A DNA stretch of 64,000 nucleotides, from positions 785 through 64,784 of the forward strand of contig DLKD01000136.1 of the NCBI GenBank assembly GCA_002477755.1. The letters run 5' to 3'. The translations under genes and the position numbers were made by a program. This document shows positions 44,779 to 51,940 of the stretch, in pieces; the stretch's first letter is position 1, and each line of letters starts with the position of its first letter. The DNA comes from Gordonia sp. UBA7599. GTDB lineage: Bacteria > Actinomycetota > Actinomycetes > Mycobacteriales > Mycobacteriaceae. The notes under the pieces were generated by a model. That model saw nothing but the letters and a program-made list of their open reading frames with translations, was not told where the DNA came from and did not search any database.

Positions 44779-44872
44779 AGGTGGTCGTGCACCCTCGTGA
44801 TCTATGCTACAACTAACAGAGTAACTCACGCAGAGTAACCAGCCGATCGCTCGCAAAGCAAGGAGACAGGCG

Positions 44873-46390
44873 ATGGATGTCGAGGTTGTGGGCCGGTTGT
44901 TGTCCACTCTTCCCGAGGACGACGACCACCCGTACCGCACGGGGCCGTGGCGTCCGCAGACCACCGAGTGGCAGGCCGACGACCTGCAGGTCGTCGAGGG
45001 CGAGATCCCGAAGGACCTCGACGGGGTGTACCTGCGCAACACGGAGAACCCACTGCACCCGGCGGCGAAGAACTACCACCCTTTCGACGGCGACGGGATG
45101 ATCCACGTCGTCGGCTTCCGCGACGGCACCGCCTTCTACCGCAACCGATTCGTGCGCACCGACGGCCTCCTCGCCGAGAATGAGGCGGGCAAGGCGCTGT
45201 GGGCGGGCTGTTCAGAGATGCCCGAGTGGGCGATCCGCGAAGACGGCTGGGGATCGCGGCGACGCATGAAGGATGCGTCGAGCACCGACGTCATCCTGCA
45301 CCGCGGCACCGCCCTCACGTCGTTCTGGATGTGCGGCGACATGTATCGCTTGGACCCGTATAGCGCGCAGACCCTCGGTAAAGAGGACTTCAACGGTGCC
45401 TTCCCGTACCACCTGGGCGTCTCGGCCCACCCGAAGGTCGACGCGAAGACCGGCGAGCTGCTGTTCTTCAACTACAGCAAGGAGGCGCCGTACATGAAGT
45501 ACGGCGTCGTCGACGAGAACAACGACCTCGTCCACTACGTCGACGTGCCACTGCCGGGCCCGCGCCTGCCCCACGACATGGCCTTCACCGAGAACTACGT
45601 GATCCTCAACGACTTCCCTCTGTTCTGGGACGAGGACCTGCTGCGCAAGGGCATTCACCACCCCCGCTTCCACCCGCACATCCCGTCGCGCTTCGCGGTG
45701 ATCCCCCGACGGGGCAGCACCGAGGACATCCGATGGTTTGAAGCCGACCCCACGTTCGTCCTGCACTTCCCCAACGCCTACGAGGACGGCGACGAGATCG
45801 TCATGGAGGGCTTCTTCCAGGGGGCGCCCGAACCCTCCGACCACGGCATCACCGACAAGTGGCGCCGCGCGTTCCGCTTCCTGGCGCTCGACCATATGCA
45901 GTGCCGCCTGCATCGCTGGCGGTTCAACCTCAAGACCGGTGCGGTGCGCGAGGAGGTGCTGTCGGACCAGATCACCGAGTTCGGCACCATCAACGACGAC
46001 TACAGCGGCAAACCCAACCGCTACATCTACGCGGCGTCGGGCGTCGACGGCTGGTTCCTGTTCAACGGGATCGTCCGCCACGACCTCCACACCGGCGACA
46101 CCGACGCCTATCGCCTCCCCGACGGGGTGTACGGCAGCGAGACCCAGATGGCCCCGCGTGTCGGCAGCACGTCCGAGGACGACGGCTATCTCGTCACCCT
46201 GACGACGGATATGAACGACGACGCTTCCTACTGCGTGGTTCTCGACGCCGCACGCGTCTCCGACGGCCCGGTATGCAAACTGCGACTCCCCGAGCGCATC
46301 TCCAGCGGGACACACTCCACCTGGGCCCCGGGCGGCGACATCCGCCGGTGGCGTCAGACCGACACGGCAGCACAGGCGGTGGCACTGTGA
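44873..46390 (+). CDS. Carotenoid cleavage oxygenase family protein
   Basis: 505 aa seven-bladed beta-propeller iron enzyme. The four Fe ligands can be placed: His186 (VSAHPK), His234 (RLPHDMAF), His298 (FVLHFPNAYEDGD) and His481 (SGTHSTW), with a second-shell Glu369 in ITEFGTIN. Family members split a C=C bond of carotenoids, apocarotenoids, stilbenes or isoeugenol-type alkenes with O2, giving aldehydes. No signal peptide, so cytosolic. AAGGAG lies 7-8 nt before the ATG. The stop overlaps the start of an acyl-CoA synthetase gene (GTGA), and a thiolase follows, so the cleavage product appears to be degraded as a CoA ester. The substrate is unknown. Confidence 0.93.
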   Translation: MDVEVVGRLLSTLPEDDDHPYRTGPWRPQTTEWQADDLQVVEGEIPKDLDGVYLRNTENPLHPAAKNYHPFDGDGMIHVVGFRDGTAFYRNRFVRTDGLLAENEAGKALWAGCSEMPEWAIREDGWGSRRRMKDASSTDVILHRGTALTSFWMCGDMYRLDPYSAQTLGKEDFNGAFPYHLGVSAHPKVDAKTGELLFFNYSKEAPYMKYGVVDENNDLVHYVDVPLPGPRLPHDMAFTENYVILNDFPLFWDEDLLRKGIHHPRFHPHIPSRFAVIPRRGSTEDIRWFEADPTFVLHFPNAYEDGDEIVMEGFFQGAPEPSDHGITDKWRRAFRFLALDHMQCRLHRWRFNLKTGAVREEVLSDQITEFGTINDDYSGKPNRYIYAASGVDGWFLFNGIVRHDLHTGDTDAYRLPDGVYGSETQMAPRVGSTSEDDGYLVTLTTDMNDDASYCVVLDAARVSDGPVCKLRLPERISSGTHSTWAPGGDIRRWRQTDTAAQAVAL

Positions 46391-48096
46391 CTAACGCCGA
46401 AACCCGGGGGCTGCACCCCCAGTCGCGCATCGACGACTACCTGGCGAAGGGCTGGTGGAGCACCGACACCCTCGACGACGCCTTCCGTCGGCAGGTGGCG
46501 CGGCAGGGGGACCGGCTCTCCGTCGTCGACCCAGCCAATCGTGAGGCGCTGGTCGGCTCGCCGCCGCGCCGGCTCACCTGGAACGAGCTCGACGCGGAGG
46601 TGACTGCCCTCGCCGCGCGCCTGAGTGAGGCAGGGGTCGGTCGCGGCGACGTCGTCGGGATGCAGCTGCCCAACTCGATCGAACTCCTCGAGGTCTACCT
46701 GGCGGCATGGCGGTTGGGTGCCGCGGTCTCGCCGCTGGCGATGCAGTACCGCGAGCGGGAGGTCGTCGAGATGGCCGCGTCGGCGTCGTTCGTCGCGTTC
46801 ATCACCGTCGGTTCCTTCGGCGACCGGCGTCCGGCCGCGGAGGTCATGGCGGTGCGTGATCAGATCCCGAGTCTCGAGGCGGTAGTGACTTTCGGGGACC
46901 CGTCGGAGGACAGCGGGACGGCCGATATGCACTGGGAGCCGCGACCGGCGACCGACGATGAGGTGCAACGGGTCGCGGCCGCAGTGGCTGCCGATCCGGG
47001 CGACCCGAACGACGCCGCGACGATCTGCTGGACGTCGGGTACCGAGGGCAAGCCGAAGGGTGTGCGCCGGGCCCACTACGACTGGATCGGCTTCTCCCCG
47101 GGGCCGATCGACGGTCCGGCCATCACCGACGCCGACATCCTGTTGAACCCGTTCCCGATGATCAACATGGCCGGGATCAACGGCATGCTGCTGCCCTGGC
47201 TCCTGCAGGGCGCGACGTTGGTCCAGCACCATCCCTTCGATCCGCAGACCTTCTTCATGCAGATCGCCGTCGAGCGCCCCACCTACACGCTGGTACCGCC
47301 CGCGCTGTTGTGGCAGCTGCTGAACAACGAAGAATTGCTCGCAAAGGTCGACCTGTCGAGCCTGACCCGCGTCGGTTCGGGATCGGCGCCGCTGCAACCG
47401 GCGATGGTCCGCGGCTGGCAGCAGAAGATGGGGCTGTCGGTCATCAACTTCTTCGGGTCCAACGAGGGAGTGGCACTGCTGTCCTCGCCGGAGGACTTCC
47501 CCGACCCCGACAACCGCGCGCGCTTCTTCCCCCGCTACGGGGCGCCGGGAGTGGAATGGTCCGGACGGATTACCGAGCGCGTGCAGATCAAGCTCATCGA
47601 CCTGGCGAGCGGCGCCGAGATCACCGAACCCGGGATCCCCGGTGAACTGCGCGTCGGCGGACCGGGCGTGTTCCCCGGTTACCTGCACGCCGACCAGCTG
47701 GCGTCGCCCTTCGACGACGAGGGGATGCTTCGCTCCGGCGACATGTTCGAGATCGACGGCGACCGCAACCAGTTCCTGCGCTACGTCGACCGGTGCAAGG
47801 ACCTCGTGATCCGCGGTGGGATGAACATCGCCCCCGCTGAGGTCGAGGCGCTGATCTCCGAGCATCCCGCGGTAGCCGAGGTCGCGGTGGTCGGTTACGC
47901 CGACGAGCAGATGGGTGAACGGGTGGCGGCGGTGGTCGTGCCGCGGCCAGGGGCCGAGCTCGCCCTCGAGGAGCTCAACGAGTTCCTGCGGGCCAAGAAG
48001 ATTGCTTCCTTCAAGCTCCCGGAGCACTTGGAGATCCGCGACGTGCTGCCGCGCAACGAGGTCGGGAAGATCCTCAAGCGAGAGCTGCGCAAGTGA
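46387..48096 (+). CDS. Acyl-CoA synthetase (AMP-forming, FadD family)
   Basis: 569 aa ANL-family ligase. The P-loop ICWTSGTEGKPKGVRRAH is complete, followed by the NFFGSNEG adenine motif, the RSGDMFEID motif, the hinge YVDRCKDLVIRGGMNIAPAEVE, and the catalytic Lys of NEVGKILKREL at the C-terminus. It activates a carboxylic acid to its CoA thioester via an acyl-AMP. Starting GTG overlaps the carotenoid-oxygenase stop by four bases and the stop overlaps the thiolase GTG, so the three genes are translationally coupled. The substrate is presumably the acid made from the aldehyde released upstream; an aldehyde dehydrogenase would have to come from elsewhere. Confidence 0.92.
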   Translation: MTNAETRGLHPQSRIDDYLAKGWWSTDTLDDAFRRQVARQGDRLSVVDPANREALVGSPPRRLTWNELDAEVTALAARLSEAGVGRGDVVGMQLPNSIELLEVYLAAWRLGAAVSPLAMQYREREVVEMAASASFVAFITVGSFGDRRPAAEVMAVRDQIPSLEAVVTFGDPSEDSGTADMHWEPRPATDDEVQRVAAAVAADPGDPNDAATICWTSGTEGKPKGVRRAHYDWIGFSPGPIDGPAITDADILLNPFPMINMAGINGMLLPWLLQGATLVQHHPFDPQTFFMQIAVERPTYTLVPPALLWQLLNNEELLAKVDLSSLTRVGSGSAPLQPAMVRGWQQKMGLSVINFFGSNEGVALLSSPEDFPDPDNRARFFPRYGAPGVEWSGRITERVQIKLIDLASGAEITEPGIPGELRVGGPGVFPGYLHADQLASPFDDEGMLRSGDMFEIDGDRNQFLRYVDRCKDLVIRGGMNIAPAEVEALISEHPAVAEVAVVGYADEQMGERVAAVVVPRPGAELALEELNEFLRAKKIASFKLPEHLEIRDVLPRNEVGKILKRELRK

Positions 48097-49304
48097 GTGG
48101 GAAGGAGACGTCCCAGTTCGCCGAGGACGTTTACATCTACGACGCAGTCCGGACCCCGAAGGGTCGGGTGCGCCGTGGTGGCGGCACCCTGGCGCCGGTG
48201 CCGTCGTACGAATTGCTCGGCGGGCTGCTGCGCGCCCTGGCCGATCGTGGCCTTGACGCCGAGCGCGTGGAGGACGTGATCATCGGGACGAGCACCGCCT
48301 TCGGCGAGCAGGCCGGCGACGTCGCGCGGGCCGCCGTGCTGTGGGCCCAGTGGCCCGACACGGTGCCCGGCGGGACCGTGAGTCGGCTGTGTTGCTCTGG
48401 GTTCGACGCGATCGGCTCGGCCGCGGCGCGTATCGGATCCGGCATGAACGAGGTGGTCGTGGCAGGCGGCGTCGAATCGATGTCGCGCGTGCCGATGCTG
48501 GCCGATGCCCCGGCCTTTGCGTCCGACGGCGACTACCGCGACCGCACCGGGTACGTCACGATCGGAGTCTCCGCCGACCTGACCGCGGCCGAGGCAGGCT
48601 TCACCCGCGAGGAGTTGGACGCCTTTGCCGTCGAGTCTCATCGTCGGGCGTGCGCCGCCTCCCCGTCGTCATCGGTGATCCCGGTATCGGTGGGGGGCGA
48701 GACCCTCCTGTCGCGCGATGAGGGTGGGCGGACCGATGCGACCGTCGAGGGGTTCGCCGCGCTGCCCGCACTCTTCGGCGACGACCCGTCGTGGCCGGGC
48801 GTGCTCGAAAGGCTGTCTGACGCGGTCCGTCCGGAGGGCGGCCTGCACTCCATGGCGACGGCTCCCCAGCTGGCTGACGGTGCGTCGGCGATCGTCCTGG
48901 GATCCGCCGCAGCGGCGGAGTACCTGGGCCCGCCGCGCGGCCTCCTCCTCGCGGTTACCCAGTCGGCTGTCCGCTCGCCGCGCCTGACCGCGACGGTAAC
49001 CGCGGCGCAGATAGCGCTGCAGCGCAGCGGGCTGACGCCGGCGGATCTCGCCGTCGTCGAGGCCAACGAGTCCTTCGCGGTGTCTCCACTGCTGCTCACT
49101 CGAGAACTGGGGCTCGATCCCGCGATCGTCAATCCCCATGGCGGGTCCGTTGCCACCGGTCATCCCCTGGGAGCCAGCGGCGGAATGCTGCTGACCGATG
49201 CGCTCGCTGAGCTGGAACGGACGGATAGCGACTATGCGCTGCTCACGATCCCCGGGGCGCTGGGCCTGGGTGCCGCCGCAGTAATCGCCCGGTTGATCAG
49301 TTAG
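48093..49304 (+). CDS. Thiolase (acetyl-CoA acyltransferase) lacking the C-terminal Cys
   Basis: 403 aa. Thiolase fold with nucleophile Cys100 in SRLCCSGFDAIG, the NESFAV motif (usual NEAFA) and ATGHPLGASGG with the active-site His. The C-terminal CxG loop, where a second Cys acts as acid/base, is replaced by LLTIPGALGLGAAAV, with no Cys. So either another residue serves, or the reaction differs from ordinary thiolysis. It is third in the carotenoid-oxygenase operon, with its GTG start overlapping the previous stop. A 10-bp perfect hairpin follows 3 bp after the stop and probably ends the transcript. Confidence 0.88.
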   Translation: MSGKETSQFAEDVYIYDAVRTPKGRVRRGGGTLAPVPSYELLGGLLRALADRGLDAERVEDVIIGTSTAFGEQAGDVARAAVLWAQWPDTVPGGTVSRLCCSGFDAIGSAAARIGSGMNEVVVAGGVESMSRVPMLADAPAFASDGDYRDRTGYVTIGVSADLTAAEAGFTREELDAFAVESHRRACAASPSSSVIPVSVGGETLLSRDEGGRTDATVEGFAALPALFGDDPSWPGVLERLSDAVRPEGGLHSMATAPQLADGASAIVLGSAAAAEYLGPPRGLLLAVTQSAVRSPRLTATVTAAQIALQRSGLTPADLAVVEANESFAVSPLLLTRELGLDPAIVNPHGGSVATGHPLGASGGMLLTDALAELERTDSDYALLTIPGALGLGAAAVIARLIS

Positions 49305-49307
49305 TGG

Positions 49308-49330
49308 TTTTGATCGGTTTCCGATCAAAA
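49308..49330 (+). terminator. Hairpin terminator of the carotenoid-oxygenase operon
   Basis: TTTTGATCGG and CCGATCAAAA form a perfect 10-bp stem with a TTT loop, starting 3 bp after the thiolase stop. The left arm begins with four T and the right ends with four A, so it may act on both strands. Confidence 0.7.
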
Positions 49331-49403
49331 GCGCATGTTGATCAGTGCGGCTGTTGTTGCCGTACCGATATCGGACCGAACCGTCGGCGTAGCACTGCCC
49401 GCC

Positions 49404-49409
49404 TACTGT
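49404..49409 (+). promoter_or_regulatory. -10 box TACTGT, leaderless spacing
   Basis: Ends 7 nt before the GTG of the DUF218 gene; no Shine-Dalgarno is present. Confidence 0.5.
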
Positions 49410-49416
49410 TACGCGT

Positions 49417-50424
49417 GTGATTAAAGTGACTGGTGTTAAGGTACGCGTTGCTGCGGCGATGGCAGCGCTGGCTGTCGGCGTGGGTGGCGGTATCGGACTG
49501 GCGACGCTGCCCGCCGGGTCGCCGACCATCGTGCGCACCGCCGATGCCGTCGATGCACCCGGGCTGTACAACAGCGCGCAGAAGAAGTTCGCCGCGCGCG
49601 ACATCCCCGGTGGACTCGCCGACATCAAGAGCATGCTCGCCGTCACCGCCAACGACCCCGACGCTTTGGCGCTGCAGGCGGTGTGGGCCGACCAGGAGAC
49701 CGATACCGCGACCCGCGACGCGGCATTGACCAAGCTCACCTCGGTGCGGGCGAGTGCTGCCACCCAGATCCGCGGGCTGATCGACGGGGTGACCGCCGCC
49801 GCCGCGATCGTGCCGTCGACGTCGCCGGTCGTCACGCCGACGAACGCGGCGATCGTGATCCTCGGCTACGGGCTGCGTCCGAACGGCACGATGGCCCCCG
49901 AGCTCGTCAAGCGCCTGGAGGCCGGTCTCGCGCAGGCCCAGGCATCACCGACCGCGCCGGTCTTCGTGACCGGCGGCGTCCCGAAAAAGGGGATCACCGA
50001 GGCGGCCGCCATGAAGAAGTGGCTCGTCGGCAAGGGGCTCGAGGACTCGCGCATCACCACCGAGGACAAGTCGGATTCCACCGTCTCCAACGCGCAGAAC
50101 ACCACGGAGTTGCTGAGGGCTCGTGGCATCTCGGAGGCCGTGCTGGTCACCTCGCCCGACCACATCCGACGCGGAGCGGCGAACTTCGCCGGCGCGGGGA
50201 CAAAGGTCGTCGCGGCCGTGACCACGTCGACGAACCTGAGCCGCTTCCTCAAGCCGCTGACCGGGACGAGCGTGGCCGGGATCCGCTACGAGGCCACCCG
50301 CTCGGCCAAGATCCCGGTGACCAAGACCGCGGCCGACATGCTGCCCGACACCGGTCCGGGACTCATTGGCGACCTCGCGGGCCGCTTCTTCCAGGAGCTG
50401 GTCAAGGGCGGGTCGAGCAAGTAG
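49417..50424 (+). CDS. DUF218 (YdcF/SanA-like) envelope protein
   Basis: 335 aa. An N-terminal signal anchor or signal peptide (about 6-31, VRVAAAMAALAVGVGGGIGLATL) is followed by a helical region (45-125) and a DUF218 domain: AAIVILGYGLRPNGTMAPELVKRLEAGL, PVFVTGGVPKKGITEAAAMKKWL, ITTEDKSDSTVSNAQNTTELL and VLVTSPDHIRRGAANF (segments named by start). The conserved acidic and Ser/Thr residues of the family are present. DUF218 proteins such as ElyC and SanA affect cell-envelope polymer synthesis; the reaction is unknown. GTG start with TACTGT 7 nt upstream. A 71-bp palindromic repeat begins 6 bp after the stop. Confidence 0.85.
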   Translation: MIKVTGVKVRVAAAMAALAVGVGGGIGLATLPAGSPTIVRTADAVDAPGLYNSAQKKFAARDIPGGLADIKSMLAVTANDPDALALQAVWADQETDTATRDAALTKLTSVRASAATQIRGLIDGVTAAAAIVPSTSPVVTPTNAAIVILGYGLRPNGTMAPELVKRLEAGLAQAQASPTAPVFVTGGVPKKGITEAAAMKKWLVGKGLEDSRITTEDKSDSTVSNAQNTTELLRARGISEAVLVTSPDHIRRGAANFAGAGTKVVAAVTTSTNLSRFLKPLTGTSVAGIRYEATRSAKIPVTKTAADMLPDTGPGLIGDLAGRFFQELVKGGSSK

Positions 50425-50429
50425 GTCTG

Positions 50430-50500
50430 CTGAGAAGACTCCCCCGGTGAGCACCAAAGGGGAATCTTCCCTCCGGGCATCACCAGGGGAGCTTTCTCAG
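50430..50500. repeat. 71-bp palindromic repeat, copy A
   Basis: Starts CTGAGAAGACTCCCC and ends GGGGAGCTTTCTCAG; arms of about 24 bp pair with few mismatches around an AAGGGGAATCTTCCCT core. Same family as copies B (51118) and C (61837). Its right end supplies the TGA stop of the truncated DUF559 gene on the minus strand. Confidence 0.9.
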
Positions 50501-51117
50501 CGGCCCCGGCGGTCGCGATGCCGGTCCTCGCGTACGAACAATGCGATGTCTTTGAACACATCGTCCCAGCGGTGGATCACCATCGCATAGGTAAGACGGA
50601 TCGTCGGCCGACCAGCCAACAATGATTTGCGGTCCTGCTCGCGGTCCTTCTCGTACTGCACCTCGTCCAGGAGGTGATGCTGCTTGCTGTCGCATTCGAG
50701 GAGGAGTCGGCCGATCGCGAGGTCGGAGTTGCCGCCGCTGGGTCGGGCCGGTTGGACGCAGACCTTGTAGCCGCGAGCGCCCAGGCGAACGCGCGCCAAT
50801 GTCTCGGTACCCGACTGCGACTCTGGATCGCATTTGTCCAACAACTGACTTGTTCTCGCGTCGATCAGCCCGTCAAGCGCAGTTCGGAGATCCTCGATCG
50901 TCATCTGGCGCTTGTTGAGAACGGAGTCTGCGACTACCACGAAATCCTCCGCCGTCATGCATTTCGCTGCGCACGCCAGGGACATTGCGATGGAATCTAC
51001 CGCCGTATGTACCGGACGAGCCCGACCGTGATGGCAACAGAATCCGGGGGTGTGGGAACGCGCCCGTACGTGGGATCCGCCGTAGCCGGGAGGCACCCAG
51101 AAACCCGCCAGCCCTGC
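50497..51117 (-). pseudogene. 5'-truncated DUF559/AbiEi-like gene remnant
   Basis: An open frame whose C-terminal part is the Vsr-like DUF559 nuclease-fold domain: SGTETLARVRLGARGYKV, then SDLAIGRLLLECDSKQHH with the Asp and Glu-x-Asp positions, and RKSLLAGRPTIRLTY. The part before it (AMSLACAAKCMTAEDF, SVLNKRQMTIEDL) resembles the middle of actinobacterial AbiEi-type proteins, but the usual N-terminal 100-150 residues with the winged helix are missing; upstream lies repeat copy B and then the next gene. The first in-frame start is a TTG inside copy B; an internal ATG at 50985 could give a short protein. Its stop codon comes from repeat copy A. Probably a decaying gene; a short active domain is not excluded. 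Confidence 0.55.
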
Positions 51118-51187
51118 CGAGAAACCTCCCCTGGTGAGCGCCAAAGGGGAATCTTCCCTTCGTGCATCACCACGGGAGTTTTCTCAG
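51118..51187. repeat. 71-bp palindromic repeat, copy B
   Basis: CGAGAAACCTCCCCTGGTGA at the left, GGGAGTTTTCTCAG at the right, with the same orientation and nearly the same core as copy A. Its right end supplies the TGA stop of the phosphodiesterase gene (minus strand). Confidence 0.88.
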
Positions 51188-51924
51188 GTGCCGGGGATGG
51201 TCCGGTAGTGCGTGATCAGTCGGCCATCGTCGTCGAGCATGTGGAAGGCCACGCCCGCGGGTTGGTCGCGGTTGATCACTGCGCTGCCCTCGAACGGCAG
51301 GTTCAACGTCGACGCGACACCCGGTGCAAGGCACAGCGGGCGCCCGTGAAAGGTCGTCACCGCGGCAGAGTGCGCGTGCCCGCAAACAAGTGCCGCGACA
51401 TTGGGATGGGAGTCAACGAGGGCGCCGAGGCGCTCCGGATCCGACATCATGATCGAGTCCATCATCGGCATGCCCAGCGTGCTCGGCGGGTGGTGGAAGG
51501 CCACGACCACGTGCCCGGCGGCGCCGGTCATCGCCGTGTCCAACCAGGCGACCGTCTGGTCGTCGAGGAAACCCCGGCGCTCACCGGGCAGCGAGCTGTC
51601 CGCCGACAGCAGAGTCACGCCGTCGATGGTCAGTGCCTCGTTGACCGGTGCGGTGGGGTCGGTCCCAGGCCGGAACACGTCGTTGAAGGACGGCCGCGCA
51701 TCGTGGTTGCCGATGGTGATCAGCGTCGGCAGGGGACTGGCGATCAGCTTGCGCGCCTCGAGCATCTCCTCGGCGCTGCCGTGGTCGGTGAGGTCGCCGG
51801 TGACGAGTAGCGCGTCGATGCCGTCGGCCCGGGAGTTCACGTAGTCGAAAGCGGCCTCGATGCGCGCGCGGTTGCGGTGCGTTCCGTTGACATGCAGGTC
51901 GGAGAGCTGGGCGATCACGAACAT
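51184..51924 (-). CDS. Metallophosphoesterase, cyclic-nucleotide phosphodiesterase type (Rv0805-like)
   Basis: 246 aa. The dinuclear metal motifs are all present: SDLHV (Asp-x-His), VTGDLTDHG, IGNHDAR, AFHHPP and CGHAHSA. These are the class III cAMP phosphodiesterase/CpdA set; the length is close to Rv0805. It should hydrolyse 2',3'- or 3',5'-cyclic nucleotides or other phosphodiesters. AGGAGGAGG lies about 10 nt before the ATG. It starts 16 bp after the ligD stop on the same strand, so it may be co-transcribed with ligD. Its stop codon lies in repeat copy B. Confidence 0.9.
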   Translation of the reverse strand: MFVIAQLSDLHVNGTHRNRARIEAAFDYVNSRADGIDALLVTGDLTDHGSAEEMLEARKLIASPLPTLITIGNHDARPSFNDVFRPGTDPTAPVNEALTIDGVTLLSADSSLPGERRGFLDDQTVAWLDTAMTGAAGHVVVAFHHPPSTLGMPMMDSIMMSDPERLGALVDSHPNVAALVCGHAHSAAVTTFHGRPLCLAPGVASTLNLPFEGSAVINRDQPAGVAFHMLDDDGRLITHYRTIPGT

Positions 51925-51940
51925 CGGTTTGCGCCTCCTC

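Noticed and set aside
44738..44872. KstR or KstR2 operator between the two operons of the island
   Set aside because: No AACNNGTT or CAAGNNCTTG pattern is present; only direct repeats were found.
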